NCBI GenBank assembly: GCA_024500155.1
Contig: CM044880.1
Coordinates: 5,394,001 to 5,458,000 of the forward strand
Direction: 5' to 3'
Source of the DNA: Chenopodium formosanum
Taxonomy: Eukaryota > Streptophyta > Magnoliopsida > Caryophyllales > Amaranthaceae
DNA length: 64,000 nt
In this document: one piece after another, positions 47,806 to 61,200 of the stretch
How positions within the stretch are numbered: the stretch's first letter is position 1
How the letters are laid out: the number at the start of each line of letters is the position of its first letter
Position numbers and translations under genes: made by a program
Notes under the pieces: generated by a model
Database searches by the model: none
What the model was told of the DNA's origin: nothing
Seen by the model: only the letters and a program-made list of their open reading frames with translations

Positions 47806-48486
47806 TCTTACATAATCATCTGACGCATTCTCCGGCGTACGTATGTTCCACTCGCCGTCCATGACCCAAGACCCGTCGAAAAATTTCACGATTTTTAAAA
47901 ATAGAACATTTAGGTGGTCGTGGGGACCGATTTGGTTGCAAGGCCGTGGGGACCGATTTTGGGAGGCTCGGGACAGCAATGTCGTGAAGTGAGGGGACCG
48001 TTTCATGTATGGTGTCCAAATGGGGAACAAGGTCCTTTTTATAACACAAATTGCATAAAGGGCATAATGGTTCATTCAAGTCAAAAAGGGAGCATTACCT
48101 GGTAAATTGAGAGCGACAAATAGCAGTTGAGAAAAACTGTTATACTACTCGTAGTAAAAATAATAAAGAGTATCTGAGTATGTGTGAAAAAAAAAAAAAA
48201 AAAAGAGTAATTTTACTTTCTATATTTTCTTTTTGTTTGTCTTTTACATGGTATTCAATGCAGAACAGAAATATATAAATAATATTATTAAAAAAAAAAA
48301 CAAAAATGGATTAAATCATACAGTATGGTTTGTTTCAATTAGAGACAGGCTGGTATACAAATCATTCAAAATTTTCTTTGTAAAAAAAGAGACCTCTACT
48401 CTCTAGCTACCGTAATAAGACTCTTCCACCCTACCCAATTCCAAACACATTAGACATCATCTATCACCCAGACAAATAACAGAACT

Positions 48487-51400
48487 TCATCCCAGTCTCC
48501 TGCTTCGACTAATCCTAGGATTGATCCCAGTAAGTTCCCCTTCATAGCTAAGCTTCGGTCGCTTAACTTCACGCACCTGCCCCTTGCGGCTATTGACCGC
48601 TTTTTTATGCTGCAACTGCATAAATTTAAAAAGAGCACATCAGAGAGAGAAAACCAAGCAATCACAGATGAGCTTAACAAAGTTCACAAGATGAACAAAA
48701 CAATAGTCCTAATCAAGTACCTTGTACTTCTTCCGTGGATTTTTTATTTGCTTCTTTCGATCACGAGTAAGTCCTCTATTTTTCTCCATCTAAAAAATAT
48801 ATATTATAAAAATAAATATTAGGACAATCCACAGGAATCTATGCAATTTGCCATACTTATTACAGGAGATAATGAGCTTGTAGTTTACCTGCGTGGAAAT
48901 GTGACGTTTTCCATCAGCAGTGATCTCTAGTTCATATAGATCTTGTGGGTTTCTGAAAGAGAAATTATTGTGAGAAACATGCCAAGAAGCCAATTAGAAA
49001 AGTACATGAAGTGAACAAAGTTCAGTAACTCACCTTGAAAACTTTGCTGCCTTCAATTTAAGCTTGGCTTCTTTTTGTTTTTTAACTAGATTGTAGAAGT
49101 CCTCTGATTCATTAATATCTTCATCACTATCTCCAGCATTAGCTCCAGTACCATTTTTGCCATCTAAACTCTCTGGCTCATTATCAAGTTCAGCATCATC
49201 ATTATCTTTTGACTTGATTCCAGCTCTAGCCAAAACCCGAAGTTCGTGTTTCCATCTCCTTTCTCCTAGATCATCTCTTTCTGGCAAGTCATCATCGCCA
49301 GAAACACCCTTTCAAAAGTTGCGAGAAAATAACAGTTAATACCATTATACCAGGTCGCCAGAGAATGGTTTTCGCGGACAGTACATAAGCAGTCTGATTA
49401 TACAGAGATCTAATGTGAAACAAATAAATTCAAATTTCCTCATGGGGTGGTGGGGGGAGAGAGGGATGGTGGATCTTCTGACCTGATTAATAGCAAAGAA
49501 GATACTAGGAAAACTAGCAATTGCTGGACAATGTAGACATAATGAATAGGATCACAGACAGATAGTGTGATTCAGAGCAAAGGTATCAAGTTTGGCAGTA
49601 AATAGTATTCAGCAAATGAGCTGATTAATTACTGCAGTACAAGTTGACTATGTATACCTGTCCAGAAATAAAAGTCACATAGTCCCAAGACTCCCACCAC
49701 CTCAAATTCAGCATATAAAAGAATTTTACTCAAAGACCCATTATTACAGACTTATAGTTTGACTATTCCCATAATCTCCGGGTCTTTACATCACTCTATA
49801 TAGACAAGGGTATCATGGTAAAAACCAATCACACGGCATAGCTAAAATAATACTCTTACTCTTACTTCATATGTGATGCTAATATCTCTAGACAGAGTAT
49901 TTTTTTTGCAGTAAACAGTCCTTCACAAGCTGTAGCTAGAATGTCGACACTCTCTTTAAAAAAGTAGAAAAACAAACTTATGCCACAATGAAGCTTACAA
50001 AGTCTACTCGCCAAAAAAAAAAAGAAGAGAGGGGGGGGGGGGGGGGGGGGGGGTGGGCCTTAACCAGGAAAACGTTCATGATCAACAGATTGACACCCCT
50101 CATCCTACGGCATATAGCTGGAAGGTGGCAATGGATCAGAAACTCATTATCAACAATCAAGACCTCTTCTCACATATTCAAAATTTCCATCATCACTGCT
50201 CTGAGCCGATGAGGCATGTTACTTTAAAACTTCAATTAACAAGGACACAAAAAAAAAAACTGTAATATCCCATGCTCCACTATTCTCAAACATCAGGTAG
50301 GGAAGGATCAGAATCCAATGGCCACCAGAACTGCCAAACCATGCTCTCCAAGGCATGAGAAATTTTAGCATTTATATCAATTTAAGTTATCAAAGTACGG
50401 GAATGCTGCTACAAAATCAAGCACATTGCAATCAACATATTGACACAGGCGTTATTGCCAAAAGAAAAAAGTTAACAATGTACCTTGAGCCTGTTTCTCT
50501 TGGCAGGAACGATCTGGGAGAGTTTACTAGAAAGAGTGGAGGCACGCCTACTGCCACGAGTAGCACCATCCAAAGCCATGACATCATCATCATAATCATC
50601 AGTTGTTTCAAGCTTTCTGTTAATTTTACCAATCACACCACAACAAAATCATATATTAAAAAAAGAAAAAAGAAAAAAAGGTCCATCTCACATAGCAAAT
50701 ATCTGTGTTAAACTAGCAAAACAAAATATACCCAGGAATTTTCTTTAGTTTCAAATTCTTGCTGTTGTCAGTTTTGGGCGCAACAGAATCCGCTCTCTGC
50801 TTCAATTGTTTCTGAAGTTCAGCTCGATATTGCAACATTTGCACACTCTCTGAGCTCATTGGCTGTTCCTGCCATACAACACGTCATTACCCTTAACTTC
50901 TAAAATTAAAATACAGATATGAGAAGCTGCTAGAAGAGATAGAAACTAGAAAACTCTACCTGGTCTTTTATCATCCTAAGCTTTTTCTCATTAACCTCAA
51001 CAGATTGCTTTTGAACTGGTTCAGCAGCTTCCCTTAACTGCAGTACAGTATATATATCGGAGATCTTAGCAAACAAGAAAACAATCAAGTTGAGTAATCA
51101 AGTTTACGAAAGTGATCACCTTAGATGGTTTTTGTTTCTCAACTGATGGCCCTGTGAGCTCATCAAGTTTAGCAAAAAGATCCGACGATAATTCATGTCC
51201 TTTCACGACTGGCTTCTGAGCACTTGCAATATCACTTGTTTGGACCAACACATCCTCAAGGTTGTCTGGAATATGCACATCAAGTTCTTTCATCTAAACA
51301 AGAACAAGAGAGTGAAATCAAAAATTAGATTTTCAAGATCTAGGTTTCAGAGCACAAATAAAAAGATGGAAATGAATCAGAGAATTGATATTTAGCAGTT

Positions 51401-54400
51401 ACACTAGGCAAAAAGCACGATGCAGTCACTCTAGGCAACATAAACACAAACAAATATAACCATAAATGTTGGTCAGGATTTCTGTATTGCAAGCAAAATA
51501 GAATCCACAAAAAGGAGTTAAGGGAAAGAAGTAAGCCCAAGACAGCCAAAAGCATATAATATTAGCAAGCAATGAAAGATACCACTACAATAGAAATTAA
51601 GGCAACTATCAAGACATGGAAGATAATGGAAGGAAGATAAATAATTTAGTTCAGACACGTGAAGTGTAGAGGAATCATAGCAGAGGGATAACAGTAGAAG
51701 GATTTGGGATAGTTGGTCAAGAGATCAAGGACTCACAAAATCTCTGCAGACAGAGCTAATAGGGAAAGAGATACAAGTAGCTCACTCCAAACATGCACGC
51801 TAAGTTTAGATATAGTAGGAAAAAAATTTACAACCACCCTGTAATATCCCATCAAGATGAGCCTGGGTAAATGATGACCTAAACTCTCCCAGACCAAAGC
51901 TGTCTTGGAAAATTTGAAACCCCAACATCTAAATGCCATACATGTTGCGCAAGCATCCTCAAAGAGACCATAAAGTTAAGGGAAAAGACCAGCTAACTCA
52001 ACAGCTCATCAAGCACTTCTCCAAATTCCGGAGTTGAACAAAATAATATAAAATAAACAATAGGAAAAAGAAAAGAAAAAAAAAAAAAAAAAAACCTTTT
52101 CCAATAAGCTTTTGATCTCCACAAGACGGGCAATAACTGGATGATCACGAATAGGCTGCCCTTCAGATTTCAGAAGAAGGTAAAAAGTAATAGCTTGGCA
52201 ATAAGCAAGCAACAGGAGTTGTTTCACTTCCAGATAATGTAATCCTTCTTTCTTCGCATTCTCCCCCTTCCTAACCTGCAAGCAGCCAAAAAGGCTCAAT
52301 GTATGCTGAATGGCATGTTGAAATTAAAAAAGAAAAAACAAATACAAGTACAAAGGCATCAAGCATACCAAGCTAAAATACATCGCAGATTACATGAAGA
52401 AAATCAACATACATTTTTAAATTATATGAAAGTATAACATATACCTTAGAAAGAAGGGGATTGACATGGGTCTCGAGTTGCTTGGTTGCATCATTTAACT
52501 CAGCAAGCAATCCAACTAATTCTGGAGCCGAACTGCAGCAGAAAGAACAGTAAGCGCAATAGACATCAGTTTCAAATTCATTTAGTGCCTTAGTTAAGTT
52601 AAAGTCATTTCAAATACATAACCATTAGCATTTGAAGTAAACACCAAGTTATGGAAACCAGGAAGAGACTTCTCAAAGCTACCAGAAACAGTGATTATTT
52701 GCGTTCTCTATCAATATCCAACCAAACATTACTTAGTCTATATATCTCAAAATCCAATATTTTTCTTAACTATTGAACGCATCCAATATCTCATATCATG
52801 TGTATAATACTCAATCAAACACGTATGATATCTCTAAAACCTGTATTCTACAGTCTAGACAGCTAGTCATGCATTACCCAAACAAAGAATTTTAACTCTG
52901 AAAATTCATTCTCACATTTATGCATTACAATCATGTTACGCACACGAAGCCAAGGGTTTATAACACTACATTATGCAGTGAAAATGTAAGCCAAATATAA
53001 TTTCATAGCTCCAAATATAAAGCCCTAATGCTCCAAGCATAACATGAGCACCTAGCAATTCCACAGTAACATACTTTTTACAATTTATACCTGATACTAT
53101 AGAAGTGGATCAATGCATGCAGAATTTTGGAATCCATAGGTGTACAAGAGAGTTAACATGACAAATTCAAAATTCCAGAGTAAAGACATATGCTTGAAAA
53201 TGAAGTACTTACCTATATACAACATCCATTTGCTCATCCCTTGATAATGCATTCAAATCTTTCTTCACATCTTCAAACATCAGGACAGCATCGACTTCAG
53301 CTTCTTTATTACTAGAAGATTTTGACTTAGTCTTTCCTTTGACCATCATTTCCTAAAATTATAAAAAGTATAGAATAAATAACACACTAAGAGACTCCAA
53401 CAATTGTCAACATCCAAATCTACAGCATCGGTTTCTTTATAAACAAAAGGGGGAAATAGTTGACAGTTTTATAGCGCCAATAATTACCTCTAGAGTTCGC
53501 TCTTGATCACTGTCATCTTGCTCATCACCCAGGAGGCCAAAATCCTCAGCCCTCAAGGACTCTGCCCTTTCTTTCTGCATTTTTATCACCTCTTCCTCTT
53601 CCTCTGCAGGGGTATCCTCACCACTTGATTGTAACTACGATATGAACAAAGACACGATCAACTGGTTTGATAAACATCTTATGGGAGTTCCTTGTTGTTA
53701 AACTCCAGCGACTTATTTTTAATTTATCAGCACCCGGTTCTTTACTACAATTACATCTAAAGCCTCTTATCTGATTGATACAACAGCTCTTTAATGAATT
53801 ACCTCAAAATCGGTATTTTCACCACCATAGTGGATGCCCTTTTTACTGGACCACACTTTTGGTATCTTCTCATCCTCTTCAGCATCATCATCCACCTCAT
53901 CATCAACACCACCAGTCTTTTCTCGCATAAATTTCTGCTGCCTTGCCACTGAGAATAATCCACCGTACACCAAGTAATAAGATATGGCAACAAACATAGC
54001 TTAAAAACATACTAACATAACAGAGAAAGAATATGGGATGGACAACAGGAAGCACAAACGTATGCAACAGTTAACAATAGAAGAAAAAAAATTCAGCCAA
54101 AATGACTCCTTCAGGTTAGAAAAAATATATTATAGAATAAATCTTGTCTGACCAATAAGTTGATGCTACACCAATGGCACGTGATGATAAGAAATACAAA
54201 ACTCAAAAGTTTCGTATAGATACTATTGTAAATCCTGATTTCCCAACAGGACAAGGTGGCATGACCTAAAGGATGTATTCAACCTTCCTGAAACTGCGCA
54301 ACATATATGGAGTATAAGATACCTATGGTCTTGCCAACATAAAAGGTAGCAAATTTCTCATATCTCATGTGAAATGTCTACACTTACTAGAGTATGGCAA

Positions 54401-55465
54401 CAGTACTTGGGAAATTACAAGACATTCATCTAATCAGATACACAAACAAAATGCCTGTTGAAGACACAATAGAGCGTCATCCATCCCACAAAACTTGGAA
54501 GGACCATTGTCAATTAACAACATTATTGAAGCGTACTGATAAAAAGAAACAATAAAAGAACTACTCAAGATTAAATAATGCCAATCACACAAGCTCATAA
54601 CCAGTCAATGTAACTAAACACGCACCCCCAACACTCCCAACTTCCTACAAAAGATGGGTTTGCTTTAAATTTCACCAAAAACAAGTTTCTAATCATAACC
54701 TTGAAATCACATACCAACAAACAATCCTCATCCCAACAAACACATACAACAACACTAAATTACATCTTACTTTTGGCAGCTAATCCTGTCAAGTTGCTGT
54801 CATCATCATCGTCGTCATCATCGTCATCAAACTCATCGTCATCCTCATCTTCATCTTCATCATCATCCCCATCAATACCCTAGAATAAAGCATTGAGAAG
54901 ACAAATTCAAGTAAGGCTCAATTACTATGACAACCAGCAGCAACTTAAGTCCCCTTTCAACACTTAATTTTCACCATAACTCCAAGAAACAGTAACATAA
55001 ACAACTAACAATTCAAAGAAAAATTCATACTTTTAAGCTTAATATCAAAAATCACAAAATTAAAACACAACATAGCATTTACTCAATTAAATCATACACA
55101 CAAATATAAGTAACAAACCTCATAATCAAAAACGGGCAGCTCTTCATCATCTTCATCAGAATCAACATTATCATCATTTATATCCAATGGAATTATATCC
55201 CTCTTCCTATGAACTGCAATTAACACAAACATTCATCAATACCCACATCCCATTTATCTCTTTCTCTTCAAAAAAAATACTAATTATCCCAAAAAAAATT
55301 AAAAGGGCATTAATTTAGTGCATGAAATAATACAATAATTAATGAAAAGAAAATATTACAGGCATCAATTTCATCCTCCATACTGTTTACATCCTTATTA
55401 TTATGCAGCTTAGCTTTCTTCGAAATTTGAGGGCTTTTCTTCTGATTCTTCCCACGCTTCCCCAT
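48487..55465 (-). CDS. UTP3/SAS10 family protein (small-subunit processome component, THALLO-like)
   Basis: Sixteen minus-strand exons: 55360-55465, 55119-55213, 54771-54879, 53803-53948, 53488-53634, 53213-53352, 52445-52532, 52096-52275, 51120-51293, 50960-51037, 50732-50868, 50484-50616, 49034-49308, 48889-48952, 48721-48789, 48487-48615. Joined they give 689 aa. The N-terminus is basic (MGKRGKNQKK), then a long Asp/Glu-rich acidic region (~50-100) follows. The Sas10/Utp3/C1D domain is around residues 230-340 (LLAELNDATKQLETHVNPLL, LEVKQLLLLAYCQAITFYLL). Lys-rich segments follow, and the C-terminal Sas10 domain (GLTRDRKKQIKNPRKKYK, YEGELTGINPRISRSRRL) is complete. Family members act in the nucleolus in 18S pre-rRNA processing. 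The Arabidopsis relative THALLO is essential for normal rRNA processing. Several introns contain homopolymers (T22-like, G23). Confidence 0.94.
50031..50053 (+). repeat. G homopolymer (~23 G) in a UTP3 intron
   Basis: An uninterrupted run of about 23 G follows an A/GA-rich stretch in the intron between exons 12 and 13 (49309-50483). On the transcript it is poly-C. Such runs are rare in AT-rich plant introns and error-prone in sequencing, so the true length is uncertain. Confidence 0.85.
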
Positions 55466-57023
55466 TTTCTCAAGAAAACAATGCAAAAACCGCCAATAAA
55501 ATTAAAATTAATTAAACCCCTGAAAAATCAAACAAAAAATTAGCAAAAAAGAAATAAATGGAAGGAAAATTAAATAGTGCATGTAGTATGAATTTGAAAT
55601 TGATAAATTTTCGAGTCTAACGTACGAGCTTTCGATCAGTTGCGGCGAAGCAGGCAGGGCAGAGGGGTTTTAGGTGCGGCAAACTGCGGAGGGGTTTTGT
55701 GTCTGTCTAATTGAACAATAGTACTCCGTATATGGTTTACGCTCTATTTTCGTTGGATGAAAATAATAACAAAGGCGCGTTTGGTTGGAGAAGGGTAAAC
55801 GGAATGGAATTCCGAAAGAAAACTAAAAATTAATTATATTTTACATCTTTCATTAATTCAGAGTTAAAAAAAATAATAATAATAACTTTTTAATTATTTT
55901 TTTAAAAAAAAAACCTTCTCGACATCCAATACCACCACCAGTCTACCACCACCAAGGCATGGGAATAGATCATATGGAGGTTATGTGGGGGTTTTGAGCT
56001 GGGATGAGGAGTTGATAAGATGGGAATGAGATCAGATGGAGGTTGTGTGGGGGTTTTGAGCTGGGCGAGTGACAGGTGAGGAGTTGATAAGATGGGTGCT
56101 TAGTTTTTTTTTTTTTTTGTCTTAATTAAATCTTTTTTACAAAATTATAAAATTTATTTTAAAAATCCAACCAATCACAATACAACATGTGTATTCAATT
56201 TTGAGAAGATAGTCTTCAAAGGTCGTTTTATTTTGATAATCAAATCAATGCTACTCCAAATAAACTTTTTATACTCCCTTTGTATATGTTCAAGGCTTGT
56301 AGTTGCATCACCTTACAATTTACGATTACTGTATGTCTGTATATACCAAGCAAGTTTGGTGAACTTGGTGGAGCTTAAACTCGTGATGATGAGGTAGGGT
56401 CGTAAGGGTATTTCACTATTTCCTTACCTCCCCCATTATTGTCAAGCACTGAAATGTAAAGTTGAATTGGCTTAATCTTACCTTAACAAAAATTACCATT
56501 TACATTTTGATATTATAAAAATACCCATTGTAAATTTGTTACTAATTCAGTTACAATTATATATACTTGGTATATACTAACATTTGGTTTTTATATACTT
56601 CGTATTATAGTAGAACCCTCTTCACAAAAAGAATTCGTTCCTAATACATTGAAAGACGAGAGAATGGAAAAAAGAGTAGAGTTATTATTACACCTATTTA
56701 TTTTAATTGTAAAAGTTGTTTTTTTTTTTTTTAATATATGTGGTTTACATATCTTTATCTATATGGTTGTTCAGTAATGATATAATTCTTGCAATTAGAA
56801 AATGGAATTACAGGGTTTTAAATATTATTACTTACTCATATTTTTTTCTATGATTGGCTAATTAAATTCACATGTTTCAACTTAATAAATACGAAACAAT
56901 CAACAAAGATAAATAATGATGTTATAATACATTGTATATATACATAAATAAAAAAAATAATAATAAGATATACGTAGATATACTCTGTATTTTAAAATGT
57001 GACGTAATAAATTAATTTTTATT
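55466..57023. other. UTP3 upstream region and spacer to the pectinesterase gene
   Basis: Just upstream of UTP3 comes its leader and promoter (55466-~55800). Near 55960-56100 a short passage is duplicated ('tgggggttttgagctggg' twice, with 'gaggagttgataagatggg'). The rest is AT-rich with no gene. Confidence 0.5.
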
Positions 57024-58168
57024 TCAATGGTGCTTCACAGCAGAATGGGCAGAGAAGCCTTTCTTAAACTTGGTTGGTGCAGGCCTAATCCAGGCTCTTC
57101 CACCAATCATGTCCTTGCTTAAGAATGGTGCAGCTTCATCATTAGTGAGACTCTTCGACCATGAAACCCTCATTGCTCTATTAGACCCTGGTCCGTAGCA
57201 TTTGTATTCTCCATATACCACATTACTGCAACACAACATAAAACACCAATCTTTTGTGTAAAAAAAAAAAAAAAAAAGAAAAAAAAAACATAAAACACCA
57301 AGACATTATTATTATTAGTATTGTTGTTATTTTTATTATTACTAGGACAGCTAACGCGACATAGCTAGCCATATCTAGAAGGTTTTTTGGGTTTGGCTTT
57401 TAAATCACAAATTTAGTTAAATTAACTATAAGAGAAAATATATAAACAACTATTTGGGTAATATAAATGTTCAAGATAATTAACATTAATGAAAGCATAA
57501 AAGTAAATAAATATTTTAGAGGGTATAGTTGTCTAAACACTAATCATTAAAAGTAGCTTGTACATATTAATGAGGGTATGTATGTAAATACACATTTTTC
57601 AGGGCATAATTATTGGCATAACACTATTCATAAGAGTAGTTTTCTACTTTTTATAAGGTAGGGAAAAGCTTATTCAAAGCCACAAAAAAAGGGTGAAAGA
57701 ATAAGACAAAAATGAACAAATTTTTTTTTTTTTTTTTTTTTGGTGTTTAGAGAGCCACAAGGGCGGGGATAAGAATCGATCCCAGGATCTCCTGGAATTG
57801 GGAGGGAAGCTCTAACCACTTGAGCTATCCATCACTCTCACAAAAAATATTAAATGTGCAAAGATATTAAATGTGCAAGATATTTGATTATTTTTGCACA
57901 TTTAATATTTTTTGTTCATTCTTGTCAAAAAAAAAAATATTTTTTGTTCATTTTAAAATTCAATTTAGCAAAAAAATTACTACTTTGTGAGTGAACTCGA
58001 GCATATAAAAAAGGTTATGAATAAAGTCAAGTGGATGAATGGTTGATTTGAATTGATCAACAATATCAAAGTTACACAAAATAACTAATAAGCCACTTAA
58101 GCGTTAAGAATGTAGAGAAATTACTTAGGCCTTATTGTGATGTATCGATCTCCATATTATTTACACGA

Positions 58169-58214
<46 letters not shown>

Positions 58215-61200
58215 AAAACTTAAAACTTTGTATACCTCTCTTTTTTGGGATCATTCCAGTTATTCCATCCTTCAGGCGAAACTACATTAGACAAGTAACT
58301 TAGTGTATATATGACCCTCGAATGTGCTCCCCATGGCCTGCCAAGGTCTGCTGTTCCAACCCCTTTGCCGGTGATTTTGCATCCCAGGAAGATATAACCC
58401 GTATTCTCCCACGGTGTCTCCCTCCTTTGGGCAGTAATAGCTCCATTTCCGGTTGTTAGCACCGAATGTATATGACATTTCTATATAAATCATACAAAAA
58501 CTCGAATAATAATTAGAAAAATCTAGCACAAATTGATCAAATAAACTTTCTCCATTATCCCTCTATTTTTTTTTGGCTATAATGTGATCTTATAAAGGTC
58601 TTGTTATCTTCAACTTATATAAGAAATCAACTTTGATAAACTACGTCAAATATAGTTCAATTTAATTGATACAAATGATCAAAGTTTCGTAGGAATTGAA
58701 TTGAAGCTTACCTCAAAGAGAGAAGCAGCATTGCCACAAATGAAATCAGTGGCTCCTTCAATGTAACAATTTTTGTAATAGTGTCTTCCAACATCATCTA
58801 GGAGAGTATCCTGGTATGAAATCATCCTACAGCCGTAGAAAGCAGCCTTATCCCCTGCCACTCTCAAAGCAACTCCCTTCCCTCTTGCCCCATACGTATT
58901 CTGCACGTACATAATCAAGAGATCGAACGTTTAGTACTCGTACTAATTATTTTATTAATAAAAAGTATGTCCATAAACTATTACCGAGTACACATGTTAA
59001 TCCTTAGGATATCATAGAACGAATATATATATGATTAATAATGTTGTGTGTCGTACATGTAAAGTTGTAAACTAGTACTGGAGTACTTGTAAAATGTATA
59101 TATGACTTAGTATAGAAATTTGCACAAGACTATAAATAAACTTGCCTCGAATGTAAGGTAACGCCCCACAAAATTAGAAGCCAAGACAGAGACAGTAGGG
59201 GAATCATAAATGTGATCACCATCAGCCCAAGTTATAATGGTGTCCTTTGCTTGATTTCCACTTAGAGTTATGTAGGGCTTATCAGCTGGCACAACAATCT
59301 TTTCACTGCAACAAGGATTTGCAATAATAATCATGCTAACATCATATCCAAAACATGATTAAGCCTCAGATTAAACATCATCATATCACACCAACCAAAA
59401 TAATTATATGAATTTAGTGAAAACAGTTAATAGTATCCTCAGATCGCTCCTAGAGCTAGTTAATTCCTATGAAATCAAATGCGTTTTGCTTGTGAAGAAT
59501 TCATATACTACCTTCGTTACAGGTTATGTGCAATGATTAGACATTTTCCCTCTCTATTTTATGTCAAATAGTTGCACATAACCTGTAACGGAGGTAGTAA
59601 TATTTTTCACATCTAGTCGGTCAATAGTCACTACTGAATTAATTGTGTTCGGTCCAAAAATAAAATAAATAAAATTGTGCGCAACTACAATCGATCCTAG
59701 GAAGAAAGCAAGTAAGATCGATGTTCCAAAATATCTCACCAAGATCAATCCAATTTTAATTACCACACAATATACTCCGTGGAAAGTAATAATACCTGGA
59801 CTTATTAATTATTATTTACACTTATTATCATCATCATGTCATGTAGAAAAATATATATGTGAATTCTTTATCATCTATTATTCTATATTAACTTCTTTTG
59901 CTACCCTTCTAAGGGGATAAAGATAGATTTAATTGTGTGTTACTGCGTACTAATTAGGTCTAAATGAATTAATTGATCTCATTTCTATATAAATGTGATA
60001 AACAGAACAAAAAAAAAAAAACAAATGAGTCATGCATTAATGCATGGCTTAGGGCTTAGGGGTGTTGGATTTTTTCAGGCTGATTTATTGAATTATCATA
60101 ACACCTAATTAACAGCAGACATTTATATGGTCTTAAAAATGGCTATATATATATATATGTTATAGTATTTGGAATGAATATCGTTTAGCTCAAAAAACAA
60201 CATTCACATTTCTAAATACTTCTACACCATATGTATAAAATCATGCACGCATGCATTTTATTGAGATAGGAATGTATATTGTGATATGATATTATGAGAA
60301 TAATATCATATGAGATATTATTGTGAAAAGATATATGATATATATTGTGAATAGATTTAGGAAGTTAAGATAATAAGGAATATTAGGGTTAGTTATTCCT
60401 ATCATCTATATATATTGTAACGTGGTCGAATATTATGAATGGGAAAATACAATGGAAAAATACAGAGAACTATTTTCCCCAATATTTAACATGGTATCAG
60501 AGCCATCGTGACACAAAGGTCACGGGTTCGAATCTCATCCACCCCCCACTTTCAAGTGGAATATTAAGCGCAGGGTATGAGAAGGGCCCATGCTGCATCC
60601 ACACTTCTAGCCCAACAGGCTCTCGTGTGAGGGGGCGTGCAGGTTAAATCTTGGGACCGCTTACAAAAATTTCCCCCCTGCCGGTGGGTTAGAAAGTTAA
60701 ACCCACTGGTGGGATTCAAAATTTTGCTTCCGCTATGCAATATTAATATTCTTAAAATTTTTATTTTTTTGGGTTGGTACACGTATCATATATGTGTATG
60801 TGAATTTTTTTTTTGGGAGAATTTTTTTTTTTTTTGGGAGTATGTGAGTGGACTTCCTCCACTATAACACATCTTTGGAGATGAAGAAATTAAAAAACGG
60901 CTCTTTTGTGTCGTGAGACAAGATATATTTGGTTCTCCTTGTGCCGTGAGACAAGGTTTGTGAGTTGATTTGAGCATGATTTTGCTCTTTTGAATTTGAG
61001 TTTGGTTTTACTCTGAAAAACTAATAAAAAATTTAAGTGTGGTTTACTCTGAAAGACCAAGAGATTTGAGTGTGGTTTACTCTGAAAGACCAATAAAAGA
61101 TTTGAGTGTGGTTTACTCTGAAAGACCAATAAAAGATTTGAGTGTGGTTTACTCTGAAAGACCAATAAAAGATTTGAGTGTGGTTTACTCTGAAAAACCA

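Noticed and set aside
47816..48105. Short frames on both strands between poly(A) tracts and UTP3
   Set aside because: Overlapping frames in opposite directions with no family signature. Probably balanced-composition spacer or transposon debris.
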